A stretch of 64,000 nucleotides of DNA from Dromaius novaehollandiae (GCF_036370855.1 NC_088108.1:10811448-10875447), one strand, 5' to 3'; shown: positions 12,827 to 23,640, counted from the stretch's first letter. The notes: generated by a model not told the origin, from the letters alone. Numbers and translations: made by a program.

Positions 12827-12991
12827 TCAGAAACTGCATGTACTAAATTCATGTTCCAGGCAGCTTAGAAAGCATCTACACTCACTCATTTCCAAAATAA
12901 AACTGCCATTGTAGGAACATGCATCCTTTTCATCACATCTGAATTTAGGGTTTAGGAATGTGGAAGGGATGAGTTCCAGCTCCACATGCAT
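12827..12991 (-). other. Candidate Cys-rich mini ORF, 54 codons
   Basis: An ATG at 12991-12989 opens a 54-codon frame. Its last 36 residues hold six cysteines at residues 19, 25, 38, 40, 44 and 52 (pattern C-x5-C-x12-C-x-C-x3-C-x7-C), ending with CSF and a stop. An acceptor-like ccctaaattcag lies just before the first Cys codon, and tttccctctgccag lies just before the ATG. It sits about 400 bp downstream of a minus-strand exon with a signal peptide. The phases of the visible acceptors (1 and 2) do not match the phase-0 donor of that exon, so a direct splice would break the frame. The Cys pattern matches no family I know. Chance remains likely. Confidence 0.13.
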
Positions 12992-13388
12992 TGGTGCTGG
13001 CAGAGGGAAATTCTGTGTAGCAGATGACCCCATCCTTTCACATGGAGCCGTGCCTTCACAGATGGACTTTTCTCACCCCTTCCTACTTGGAGACTGTGAT
13101 CATGGCCATGGCCAGAAGTCCCTGCCATCAGTGCCTGGAAGGTACAGTCTGCTCGATTCCAGGCAAGCGCTTGCAGGGCTTTGAAAGAGGAACTGTGCAA
13201 AGAAAAGCAGACCTCTTCCTCGCGGGAGGGACCACCAAGTTTTTGAAGTCAAAAAAAGAAAGTGTGGTCAAGGTCAAAGCAGACAAGCAGTTTCCAGAGC
13301 GGGAGAGACCATTCGGAGATACTCCCGGCTCAACAAGCAAATTTACGGCTTTAAAGTGTCCACTGGGACTTTAGCCAAACACAAGTAC

Positions 13389-13571
13389 CTGGCCTTTCAG
13401 AGGATAAGCAGATTTTCCTTGCCCCTTGGAATGGATCTGTCTCTGCACAATGTTAAACACCTCTGGGCTCATGCGAAGCATTTCAGCTGTCACTGAGCTT
13501 GCATCTGTGATCGCTAAAGGCATCAGCACAGCTAAAACCCAAATCAAGCAGAGGAGGAGTTTTCCCCACAT
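13389..13571 (-). CDS. Candidate first exon of a secreted protein, identity unknown
   Basis: On the minus strand an ATG at 13571 starts a 61-codon segment. It begins MWGKLLLCLIWVLAVLMPLA, a textbook signal peptide: one Lys, then a long Leu/Val/Ile core. A plausible signal-peptidase site follows at ITDA|SS, about residue 24. The rest (about residues 25-61) is polar and contains MSPEVFNIVQRQIHSKGQG. It ends at GGCCAG|GTACTT, a good splice donor in phase 0 (GT at 13388-13387); beyond that the frame soon closes. A TATA-like TATAAG lies about 130 bp upstream. Against it, another ATG lies about 20 nt upstream in a different frame and would overlap. The phrase PEVF-NI faintly recalls the N terminus of acid lipases, but the exon boundary does not fit and I do not assign it. 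No downstream exon could be joined. Confidence 0.27.
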
Positions 13572-13702
13572 CAGACCAACTTTGCTGCATTTCTGCAGCG
13601 TGGAAGCACTCTCTAGTTAATGTGTCTGGAGAGAAACATTTCAGAGATATCAGCTTTGCAAGGTGTGCTTTTCCAGTTAGCTTTTTTCTCTGAAACCATA
13701 TT

Positions 13703-13708
13703 CTTATA
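13703..13708 (-). promoter_or_regulatory. TATA-like box upstream of candidate secretory exon
   Basis: On the minus strand the sequence reads TATAAG in a gttgtataagaatatgg context. If used, transcription would start about 30 bp downstream, giving a 5' leader of roughly 100 nt before the ATG at 13571. TATA-like hexamers are common by chance. The only support is its spacing to a signal-peptide ORF. Confidence 0.15.
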
Positions 13709-13884
13709 CAACCCATGGAATTTCAGGGAAATACAGTAAAAGCATTCATATTCATTAAAAACAATCTTTTATTAGCTTTTTAACAAAGTACTTTTACCAA
13801 GGGGAAAAACAGACCACCTACAATTTTAAAAGCCATTTTCTCTACTCCCTTAAGTTATTCTCAGATGTAATAATACTCCAATAA

Positions 13885-14010
13885 CAACAAGATCATCTTA
13901 CACTTGTATAGCGCCTTTCCTCCTAAAGTGCCTTAAAAGCTATATATACACACAGAATTACTTCAGCATCATTTTCCCATCAGGATTTAGGTATGTCTAG
14001 AGAAGCTGAC
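13885..14010 (+). mobile_element. Ancient L3/CR1- or MIR-like 3' tail
   Basis: The phrase ttgtatagcgcctttcctcc, followed by taaagtgccttaaaagc and then cagcatcattttcccatcag, follows the order of a widespread old vertebrate repeat tail. That tail has 'tatagcgcctttcat', 'aaagcgctttacaaa' and 'ccccattttacagat' segments and belongs to L3/CR1-like LINEs and related SINEs. It is strongly diverged and perhaps extends to about 14080. Orientation is given by the order of these phrases. Confidence 0.5.
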
Positions 14011-15567
14011 TAGGGCAAACACAATTACTGAACAGGCCCATGGCCGAGACCCACGGCAGGAGAACTGGCCAGATGGAAAATAGGTCGTGAATTTATTTGG
14101 AAGTGGGGAGGCTGAATTCCGTTTTCTGACATGCACACGGGACTGTTATTAAGTTCACAAATATTCAAGAGCTACAGGGAATTCAGGCAGGCTGTGTTTC
14201 TACAAGGAGGTAAATTCAGTTTCAAGGTTCAGCGCGCTCACTTAAAAATGTCACAGCCACATGACAAAAAGCACCAGCCTGGTACCAGCCCATCCAACTG
14301 ATTCAAACCTGTTCAAGAATTTCAGAGAGGTGACTTTGTCCCAGAAGGCTTCGCCCCAGATCAGGTATCAGCTGTGCTCCTGCTGACAGCATAAAGCACA
14401 AAAGCTAATACACCATTGCATGGCTGAATCTGGATGTTTTGGCAAGTGTGTGGACACTTGACTGTGGAAAACATTTATGTGGCCTGGAGAAATGATATCA
14501 TGTCAATCCAATATTGATGTATAGGGAGCCATGAACTGCAATTTTCCACTAACGCTGTACACTCTGCTCCCACACACTGGACAGAATACTGCATATTTCT
14601 GCATGACTATTTGGCTGGCTTTGGGCAAACTGGGAAATAACAATCTGGAAGCTGACACACTCTCCCTGAATAATGACTTGCTACAAAAAGCTGCGAGTCG
14701 AAGTGAAGATTTCAGGCTGTCCCAGAGCTTCAAAAAGCTTCTCTGCACAATTGCATGGCCCCAGCTGGACACAGGGTCTGGATTTGGTTGCAGGATTCTG
14801 AACCAGCAGTGTCTCTCCTGCGTTTTGTATGTCCATTGGCCCACAATAAGGCACAGCAGGACTGGAAGAATTCTGACCAAAGATTTATTCCTATTCAGCA
14901 TTTTAATTAATAATAACACAGTGAAAAACCCTTGAATCTGCACAATAGCCTTTACATGTCATTCTCACCCCCTCCTATCTAGAATCAGCCCTAATTTAAT
15001 GCAGAAAAGCCTTCCTTACCTCTTGATCTGTAGGGAAGTTAAGGGAGTCTCCCCATTCCTATCAGTGGCCTTTGAATCAGGTCTTCGACACCTAGACTCG
15101 CATGGGAGGCCTCAGGAGAGGACACCTCCAGTATGAAGGGCTGCCCAGAATGAAAGGTCCCTCCTCACCTGTGCATCCCCCAGCAGGACTCCATCAGTCC
15201 AGCTGTGCAGGATCAGATGAGCCACAGCTGGCCCCAGGTACAGTCCCTACAAGAAGCAATGGCAGAGGCCCAAGGACCAGGGCAAATGTACCATGTTGCT
15301 CTCTCTGTCAGTCCAGTAAACCTCCCCTAAGGTGGGTATCTTTGCATTTAATTGATCTGAGTGTGTTTCTTTTTTATGACTTCTATAATCACTTTCTATA
15401 GATTTCTGGCATCTGCAAATCCCAGAGCAGTGAGGTCCACAGGTTAACCAGGCAGCACTGCCATCCTCTTCCGCACTCTCTTCTTGAGAGAAAATACTGG
15501 GTACTTTAGTGTTTGTTTAGGTTGTAGCCATAAAGGGGCCTTTCCAGGAGCATACAAGCCTCTAACC
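14011..15567. other. No recognised gene
   Basis: Apart from the open frame at 14531-14935, the stretch is stop-rich on all frames, and no repeat family is apparent. Confidence 0.45.
14531..14935 (+). other. ATG-initiated open frame, 134 codons, no recognised family
   Basis: The ATG has a good context (agccATGa, G at -3). The frame runs 134 codons to a TGA. The opposite strand is also open over nearly the same interval, which usually signals low stop density rather than a gene. Composition is mixed, with no signal peptide, domain motif or repeat. No splice pattern supports it. It is listed only because it is one of the longer true ATG frames. Confidence 0.08.
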
Positions 15568-15588
15568 ACCCTGAAGAGCCTTCAGGGT
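15568..15588. repeat. Inverted repeat, 9-bp stem, 3-nt loop
   Basis: ACCCTGAAG-AGC-CTTCAGGGT forms a perfect short hairpin in either strand. It is too short for a microRNA precursor and is not next to any gene I can see. Confidence 0.7.
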
Positions 15589-15707
15589 AGTTACTAAATG
15601 AGAGACCCTGCCAGCTCTTGGGTCCTTCAGTGCTTCTCCTGAGTTCACATCCAGAAATGGCTCAGCAATCTTCAACTCGAGGTCGTGCATGGAGGCTGAA
15701 GAATGTA

Positions 15708-15731
15708 CAGATATACATGGATGTATATCTG
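15708..15731. repeat. Inverted repeat, 11-bp stem, 2-nt spacer
   Basis: CAGATATACAT-GG-ATGTATATCTG is a near-perfect palindrome of 24 bp. It lies about 120 bp from the hairpin at 15568. No gene or known binding site explains it. Confidence 0.75.
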
Positions 15732-15799
15732 GATCTCCGTGATCCCATCACACTGATAAGCAGCATATCTGCTAAAAGAAGAAAAGAAAAAAAGAAGGA

Positions 15800-18700
15800 G
15801 GGTACAGCTGTTGTTACAAGCATTCCAGCTTTCACATACTTATAAGCCACTCTCCTTGAAGGAGGGAGTTACAGTACACAGGGAGAATAAATCATCCCTG
15901 GTGTATCTGGGGATGTCCTACACTGCCTCGTCACTCCCGCAGGAAACAGACGTGGAGAAGTGAAAATAAATTGGAAAGATGAGCAATAATTTATTTTCTT
16001 GTCTGGAAAAGATAATTTAACTACTCAATTAAATATTGCCTATAGCCATACTAGAGTTCCACATTCCAGCTACAACACAGACAGATCTTGGTCTCTTATT
16101 ACTGGTCTTCATGCTGTCTGGTACTTAAAAATTCTAGTTTAATTAGATGACACCTCCCACAAATGACAAGTTATTGGCACATGATAATTAAAATAGAATC
16201 TAGGAATTTCTGCTGTCCAAGAAACATTCTGTAGGAATCATATACTCTCTTGCAGCAGCATATTCTAGCAGTTGCAGGCAACACTGAATAACTGATGATA
16301 CATTATTTGTTAATTTGTGTTATTTTGAAAAACAGGAGAAAAACATTGCAATTCTGGCTTTAAGTAAAACAGCCTGGGCTCTTTTCTTTTTCTATAGGTT
16401 TCACCTATGATGATCCACAAATCCGACATTTTTAAAATGTATTTTTCATTGATTTCTCTGAGGTGTTTAATCACTGTTGAAATAGAGCAGTTTAATACTG
16501 AACTAAGCAGCAAATATCCCCATTATGAGGAGCTTTAATTATGATGGCTGTTATTACACCTAATTATAGCTGTCTTGAAACAATCCAGTTAGTTGGAGAG
16601 GTTTGTGTGTGATGTCTGTATGGGCAGTCAAGCCTTTGATACGCTGGAATAAGTTCAATCATTTCCCTGTCAAGCATAACACTGAGTAATTTGGCTAGAG
16701 CATTAAAAAGGCGAATGTGTAAAGCAGGATGGCACATCAAACATATGCTTTAAACATTTAACGCAAAACTGCTGTTAAGGAGGTGGGCTCAGCAACCTGC
16801 CTTGAGGAGGGCGGGGAGCAGGTACGGAGCAAAACCTGCAAATACTGCTTTGCCCTCACATGTGCCTCCAGCTCTTTACAAGATGGCCACTTCTAGGCAT
16901 GAGGAAACAATCCCGTATTCCCACCTCTGCTCCCCTCTGGATACGAGCTTGCTCTTAGGGTGGGGGAAGGTTTTGTCAGGGTCGTGCAGGCTATTTTCGG
17001 GAGCATCTGGTAAAGCCTCCTATGGCCTTGTCACCCCTCACCACCGGCGCCCGCAGTGCAGCCTCTCTTCCAGCTGTACGTACTTGTAGGAACACCATCC
17101 GAGGGCCTGAGATACTTCCAGTCCTGTCCCTGCATCACATGCTGCAGATCACTGTTCACCGGCTCCTGCCCGCGTGACTCGGGGGAGCACAGCCTGGCTC
17201 CCCACCGCCCGCAGGTGCCTGCCGACACCTGGTCCCGGGGCGTCCCCAGGCTCTGCCGCAGTCCTGCAGTACCGAAGAGGCCTGCAGTCGCAGCAATGGA
17301 TGTTTTGTGTACCCCTGCATAGCTCAGAGACAGCATTATTACTTAATAAGCTTTAGAAGGAATATTTTAAAGCAGCTTGCAACAACAGTTACTAAGAGCT
17401 GAAATGAAGGAGAGGATTGAGGTTGCAGTTAACAGTAAGGATCATGCAAAGCTGATAGAGCATCTCATCCAGGATGGAGTCATCTCCTTGTGCCCCCTCT
17501 TTAAGCTTTCTTAGTTAATATTTCTTTCCTGTTCTTTGCTCTGCACATCCTTGGCTGCCTTAAAACACAGAGCTCTAACAGTCTTACAAACCATGGTGGT
17601 GATGGCTTGCAGGAGCTCTTGCACAGTTTAGGTAAAAGGTCTCATGTTGCAATTCTCAGCTGACCAGTATTACAGAAAATCAGCAAAGGGTTGTTCAGAC
17701 CAAGGCTTTTCTCTTCCCTCCCTTCTCCCCTCCGGTTAACATGGCACAACCTTAGGCTCTCGTGTGATGCCTGGAAGCTGTAATGCAGGAGGCAGCAGGG
17801 CTCACGAGCTGTACCGCTGTGGGTATGTCTGGGCTGTAGTCTAAGGATGACTGAAATGCAAACAAAATGATCTAAGTGCAAAATACAAGGAGATCCTCCT
17901 CTACGTGACAGCTTCCTATTTGCAATGGTAATACAGATAATATATTCCAGTAAGGCCTTTACACAAGCTATACAAATAGAGGGGGGAAAAAAACCCCGTC
18001 ATGGTCACAACACAAGAACATTTCCTGCTCTGATTCACTAGTCTTAATGCTGACACATAGCAAGTCTTCTGCACCTTCAGCCCGAAAGCACACTGCAAAC
18101 ACCAAGCTTTAGACATTTCCTTTAGACTAATGTGTATTATTAACCCCTTTTTTGCATACAGGGATCAGGAGGATACAGGTGAAAAATTCTCTTCTCCCAT
18201 CAGAGAGTGAGCAATAGAAGTCACGAACAAAACTCGGATGACTTGCTGTCCCCCACCTTCCATATGCTTTCACCCATCAATAGTCCACCCTCTGTAGGAT
18301 GATAAAAAGAGGTGAACAGAATGCTGTCTGGAATATATTTGTATTTATGGACTAGTTCAGTTAGTTCTTCAGTTTGTTTTGTCAGATAATTTTCATCTCT
18401 TCACCCCCTATCCACCCTCACCATCTGCCTAAAGCTACCATCTGCTTAAAAGTTTGGGGGAATTCACATGTGATTGAGAATTTTGCACCACAAATACAAC
18501 TGAACGAGGTGGTTCTTTTTGCATTCACATGTGCCTGGTAAAAACATTTCATGCTTCAGATCCCTGTTGACAAGGCTCCTCAGGAGCGCCGTCACCCTTG
18601 CTCAGGTGGAAACTAGATAAACGTCACCTTGTTCAATGATTTGTAGCATTTAACCTTACCCTTGTGCCCAACAACCGTAGCCAGGATAGAAGAGTCCCCT

Positions 18701-19380
18701 GTCCTAGATACTGTATGAACACAACAGAGAATCAGCATCTCATGTCCTTTATAACTTCCTTCTTCATGAAGGCACTGTAACTTTGGGGAAAATGCAAGGA
18801 TTTCCATATACAATCTACAAATCTTCTGTGGCCACTGCTTCTGGACACCTTGTGTTACCAAGGCGGTTGGGCTGTCAGTGAACACCCTGAAGCATGAGGA
18901 CCAGCGTTCTTCATCCCATTTTATCAGAAGTATTGTGACTACACCTGTTTTTCTGTCCAGTTATTTTTTTTGTAATCCTACTAAATCCTCTACCTTAGCA
19001 GTATCATTGTTGGGTGCACAGTGTATGGTGACTTCTTTATCTGGTACTACATTTCTAAGTCATAGGATTCAGCTAGGGCCAAAAAGGATGATGGAAGATG
19101 AAAAAATATCTGTTTAGATGATTTGAATAATTTTAGTTCGAGTGTCCCAGCTAATACTCACCTCTGCTGCTTGCCTGGTAGTGGCGGTTTATGGAAGAGC
19201 CTTTAATAACTCACTCAGCCTTCAAACTTCACTAGAGAAAGGCTGGAGCCTGGTAGCTCCTAGACAAACAACTCTCAGTACCCTCTACATGCACCAGCCC
19301 ACGCAGGTTTCGTGAAGACAAAGCCAGGAGACTGATTTCCCTCAAAGAGCTTCGTTTGCTCCATAATTAAGACCTTAGAA
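15800..19380. other. No recognised gene; partly AT-rich, possible regulatory DNA
   Basis: All frames are short. About 16500-16760 is AT-rich and dense in homeodomain-like cores (taattatga, cctaattatag), a TCF/LEF-like cctttgat and a gctttaaaca stretch, a composition often seen in conserved non-coding elements of vertebrates. At 18420-18453 a 17-bp unit beginning accatctgc is tandemly doubled with three mismatches. No transposon was identified. Confidence 0.4.
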
Positions 19381-19403
19381 AAAAATAAATAAAATAAAAT
19401 AAA
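19381..19403. repeat. AAAAT-type low-complexity tract
   Basis: This is a short run of aaaat/aaat units (aaaaataaataaaataaaat). It is simple-sequence DNA. Confidence 0.85.
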
Positions 19404-19589
19404 CCAAAAGATAATTCCTCCGCTGTTAGATTTATAACAGAAGCTCACCACATATAGCAGATCCCTGGGTACATATATACATATACAGATGTTTCAGCCA
19501 TATGCAACAACATATGGCACACTTCCCACAATAACTGCAGCCTTTTTTTCTGTGTGAGGCTACAAAACCACAAAAACGTAAGCAGGCAG

Positions 19590-20060
19590 CGTCCCGGCCC
19601 GCTCAGGATGGAGGGCACGTCTCCGCTGCCTTCCCTGCCCCTGCCAAACGCGGTCCGCAGCCTCCTCCTCCTCCTCCTGGCCCCGCGGCCCCTGCGCAGC
19701 CCAGGCGCTGCAGGACCTCCTTCCCCCGGGCCAGGGCGCGAGCGCAGGCAGGTCGCCTGTCCCACCCAAGGGAGCACGGGGGATTTGGGCGGCACATCTG
19801 CGTAAGGTGGCCTCGCCGGCCGGCCCCACACGGGCTCTGCAGCTCCTTCCTCCAGGCTGCGGAGGGCCCCACTGCGAGGAGCCTCCTAACAGTGACGGCA
19901 TTAGCAAAGGCAACTAGAAATGGGTACCGCGTAGCGCAGTTTAACAGCGCGCTACATCCCAGCGCCTCACGCCTCTGCCGGGAGGTCGACAGCGATAGTT
20001 CAGTGCTGTTCAGCCTCTCCTGCTCGGGTCTCTCCCGCTGCGCCCAGGGCTGCCTCACCT
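19590..20060. promoter_or_regulatory. CpG island, possible promoter
   Basis: Over about 470 bp the sequence is GC-rich and CpG is common, in contrast to the CpG-poor surroundings. It contains gcgcgag, ccggccggcc and ggtaccgcgtagcgcag segments and a (CCT)6 run at 19661-19678. In vertebrates such islands usually mark transcription start sites or germline-unmethylated elements. I see no recognised exon inside it. Direction is unknown. A second island begins at about 21340, so the two may flank one locus. Confidence 0.6.
19661..19678. repeat. (CCT)6 microsatellite
   Basis: Six uninterrupted CCT units lie inside the CpG island. Read on the minus strand they would encode a Glu run in one frame, but no gene supports that. 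Confidence 0.9.
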
Positions 20061-20098
20061 GGCGCGGGTCTTGCCAGGCATCACGCCCTTCTGCTTCT

Positions 20099-20671
20099 AT
20101 GACTGGTTTTTGCATTTATGAAAGTTATCTGCAGGGCAGAGAGATTTTTCCAGATGCTGGAAGAAAAGTCCCGAGCTCGGATGAAGTTCAGGTCAAGCAC
20201 TTGAGACTGAAAAAGCCACAGCTGTTAGATGGGCAAAATTTAATTCTTTTTGGTGACAGCGCCGCAAAGAGGGAAGAGAAGCGTTCGGCTACCAACCTGA
20301 CTCACAGGAAATGTGCAAGCAGACCTAAAGGATATTTTAAGTGTATAAAGCAAAAAGAATATCAGCGTGCTTCACAACAGATGATCATAGAGAGGCGTTT
20401 GAAGGCGTTACAGAATTCCCCAAACAGAAAAAAACAGGATTACTGCCGGGGTTTGGGAGGGCGCAGATCAAGGAGATCCACGTGGCTGTGCAGCCGGGCT
20501 TTGCAGGAGGGGACTGACGGCCTCGCAGCCGGAAACCCGCGCCAGGGACATCCCAGCTTGCCACAGCAAAGTGGCTTTGCTGGGTCTATCCCTGCCGCAA
20601 CATCTTTGCAAAACTGTTATCGAACCATTTCGCTTCAGTCAGGTGAAAGTGGATGGTTTCGACTGATGTGA
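20099..20671 (+). other. Open frame, 190 codons from ATG, downstream of CpG island
   Basis: The frame is open from 19892. The first ATG, at 20099 (context ttctATGa, weak), leaves 190 codons ending at TGA 20669-20671. The middle of the product is Lys/Arg-rich with helix-like stretches (KQKEYQRASQQMIIERRLK). The last third is low-complexity and Gly/Ser-rich. The position just after a CpG island would suit a first exon, but the initiation context is poor and I recognise no domain. A chance frame in GC-rich DNA is the simpler explanation. Confidence 0.13.
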
Positions 20672-21339
20672 CAATCAAAAAGCTGATCCGCTTTTCAACT
20701 GAAACCTTTCTGGATGTTTTGATTTGCAAAGCAATCATGATTTTTAACATTTATCCCTCCTCCAGGAAATAAACTCAAACTTTGCCAACTTCCCTGGGGC
20801 TTAGAAATTCATTTCCTACTTGTGCTCCACAACTTTGCAATGTCATTGCTTCACTCCACACAAATACAATCTGCCAATTCATTAAACACAAAAATATCAT
20901 TTACAGTAGGAATATGAACTGGAGCATAAATCCAGCAATAAAAAGCACAGAGAATAAAAATCTCATAAGAATTCAAAGAACTGCTTTATTCACTGCAGAA
21001 ACAGGGATACTCTACTCACAGACAACTTTCTGTTTCCCAAATGCCTGTCAAAAGCAAGAATTATTCAAATACTGTGGCTTTCTGGAAAGATGCAGCTATT
21101 TCAGACCTCTGCTGGAAGTTTACTGCCAGAAATGTCAGTGCTTATTTGTAAGAGAGAATGTTTGTTTTGGAGGAAAAGTCGGAGCTGCAACAATATGAAG
21201 GGATAAAACCTATTTATTTGGGGGTTCTGGTTCCAAGTTCCTTGTCTAAATAAGAGACTCTGGATCTCCAAGGAAAGCCTGGTTTAAGCCCTGAACCCTC
21301 GCCCACCTCGTCTCTCTGATCCCAGCACGACAAGCAGGC
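20672..21339. other. AT-rich gap between two CpG islands, no gene
   Basis: This is a CpG-poor, AT-leaning spacer. Its open frame at 20782-21198 starts at TTG and shows no coding features. Confidence 0.5.
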
Positions 21340-22290
21340 GTGGGTGATGCTGGTGCGAAGCTGCGAATAAGGACTCTGCCCACGCAAGCGCAAAGGCGCC
21401 GCAGTTGTGTTCGGTTCAGCCGCTTGCCCTCTGGCTCCGAAGAAACGCGGTCCCAAATGGCCGAAGCCAGCCCAAGCCAGGCGGCTGCAACCCCTTTGCA
21501 CCGCCCGCTCCCTCGCCCGCCGGCCGGCAGGGCTGCGCCACACGAGCTCCCTTTTCTCTGCTCTTTTTAAGAGCCAACATGAGCTTTGACACCTCGCTCA
21601 GTCCTCAAAACGCCCCAACGGGAATACTGGAGCGCTGCGAGTCACAGCACTGCCGGACACACTGAGCACCCGGAGGGAGCACAGCCTGACGCCGGCCCAC
21701 TGCCCAGCTTAACCTCACCTTGCTCCTCACCTCCCCGCGCCCCACGCCAGCTTGCTTTTAAACACGCCTGGAGACACGCTGCGGAAGTGCTGTCCTCCCT
21801 CCTGCTCCTGCAGCGCTCCCGCTGCCGCCCGCACGCCGCTCTCGGCACCGGCGAGAAGCCGCTCGTTCATCGCTGCAGCTCTTCCGCCAGGCTGAACGGC
21901 TTCGCGCGCTCGCCAAGACGGCTGCTCTGCTCTTGGCACTGCTTCCCGGCTCATCTCGGCGCCGGCTCGGGAACACCACTGTGTCGCTCAGAGAGGAGAG
22001 GCGGCGCTGAGAGCGGCTTTACTACCAACAGGCTGCTTTTTCAGGGCATGCTGGAGTGATGCTCTTGGGGCCTGAAAACACGCTCTTCAAGGAATTTGGC
22101 TCAAGGTTATTGTTACCATCAGTCTTGCATAAAACAGGCTGAAGCCGCCACCGTGCCCGGGCAGCTGGGAGCAGTAGGGTGGCAGGGTACAGCTGCCGCC
22201 CGCCGGGGCTGCTCCCGCTCCCGCCCGAGCCGCGGGCAGAGCGCGGCCCCCGCCTGCACGGGCACGGCTGAGGGGAGCTGCATTACGCCA
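21340..22290. promoter_or_regulatory. CpG island, probable promoter region
   Basis: About 950 bp are rich in CpG, densest at about 22185-22270, with several GC-box-like sequences (ccgcccgcc, ccgcccgag) and none of the usual CpG loss. This is the strongest island of the window. All frames in it are Arg/Pro/Ala-rich compositional frames on both strands, so the reading frames give no direction. It most likely drives a transcript whose coding exons lie elsewhere, or a long non-coding RNA. Confidence 0.65.
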
Positions 22291-23640
22291 AAATAGAAAA
22301 GGCGGCACAGTTCACTCCTCCTCTTGGAGTGAACAAAGACCAACCTGCGATGGTCAGACCGGGCCTGGCATTGCCCGCAGAAATAGCTTACCCATGTGCC
22401 AAGGGTGGGAACCTGGGTTTGAGTGCTGGGTTAGCCCCCGCTGGGGGAGCACGGCCCCTCACCAAGCGCACGTCCCACCGCAGCATCCCGGGTCCTCTCC
22501 TTGTGGGGCTGGGCACACTGCCCCACCGCCCTGTGCCGAGAGAAAATTATTTGCCCTTAGGAGGAACGAACTGTGTGAAGGCATCAGAGGACTGTCAGCA
22601 CTCGAGTGACTTTGCTTGCACCCTTGCAGCAACACGGGCCTGTCTCAGCCTGAGCGGGAGCCTCCCACACCCCCTCCACCTGGCAGGCGACCCCCAGGCT
22701 GAGACTGCTCAGCTCAGGCCAGAGCATTTTGGCGTGGACAGAAAGGGTGAACAGGTGAAAACCACGGGGTAGCGCTGGGAGTCCCCGCGTGGTAAGGACT
22801 GGACCTCGCTTCTGTGGGGCCGAACCCCCAGTGCCGCAGGGGGACTGCCGCGCCGCGGGGCCCTTTCAGTGTGCCATTTGGTGGCAGGTTCGCACAGCTG
22901 TAGTTGGAGGTTCAAATGCTGCTTGAATGCTTGCTCGCTAGTCCAGGCTGTTATGCATTCTGGTAGCTCAACCCAAAGGAAACGATACAGCATTCACCAG
23001 AGCTGCTACCTCTCCGCACACTGAGCAACCCTGTCAAGGGCAAAGGAAAGGCTCTAGTTATCAGGTGGACAATTTCTTTTAAAACAAGAGCAACAGCTCG
23101 GTACAAAATACAATAGCATTTCTATCTTTCTGAACACTCCTGGTCTTCTTTCTACTCTTGTGTTGCATGAATCTGACAGCTCAATAGTTCAGTGCATCTG
23201 CTGGTAGCGCTACAACTTAGATGGTGCAAAGATGCATTTAGAAATAAAATGGTAGAGACAGCACATTTAAAATCACTGTATGGAACTGGTGAATGCCAGA
23301 GCAGGGACAAAGAAAAGAGGCGGTGCAGAGATATCAGCATTACCTGAAAATCTCAGGCACAGCTTCAACAGGGCGAAAGCCTTAGCGAAGGGGCTAAAGA
23401 AGCTGTGTCCCCCTCCTGCCGCTCAGCATGGCCCGTGCTGCGCTGCACGTGAGGAGGGTGACACTCCCAAACGTGCACAGCCGGCAGCGCGGTTGTGTCC
23501 ATCCCAAGGGAGCCCATTCCCCACCACAAAACACCACCCAGGGAGCCGTGCTGGCCTGGGCCGCCTGCCGAAGCAGCAAGCGCCCTGCAGCGCCTCGCGG
23601 AGCAGCAATGGGCAGCTAGTTGGAAACAGCCACTGTGTTA
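22291..23640. other. GC-rich shoulder of the CpG cluster, no recognised gene
   Basis: CpG-rich patches continue at about 22440-22860 and 23390-23600, separated by ordinary sequence. Frames reach about 150 codons but lack ATG-plus-splice support and resemble no family. Confidence 0.45.

Noticed and set aside
19925-20005. tRNA-like A box (tagcgcag...agcgcgcta) followed by a ggtcgac B-box-like word
   Set aside because: No pairing acceptor stem or T stem can be formed, and the spacing is wrong; it lies in a CpG island where such words are expected.
20782-21198. 138-codon plus-strand frame between the CpG islands
   Set aside because: It starts at TTG and shows no coding features or splice support.
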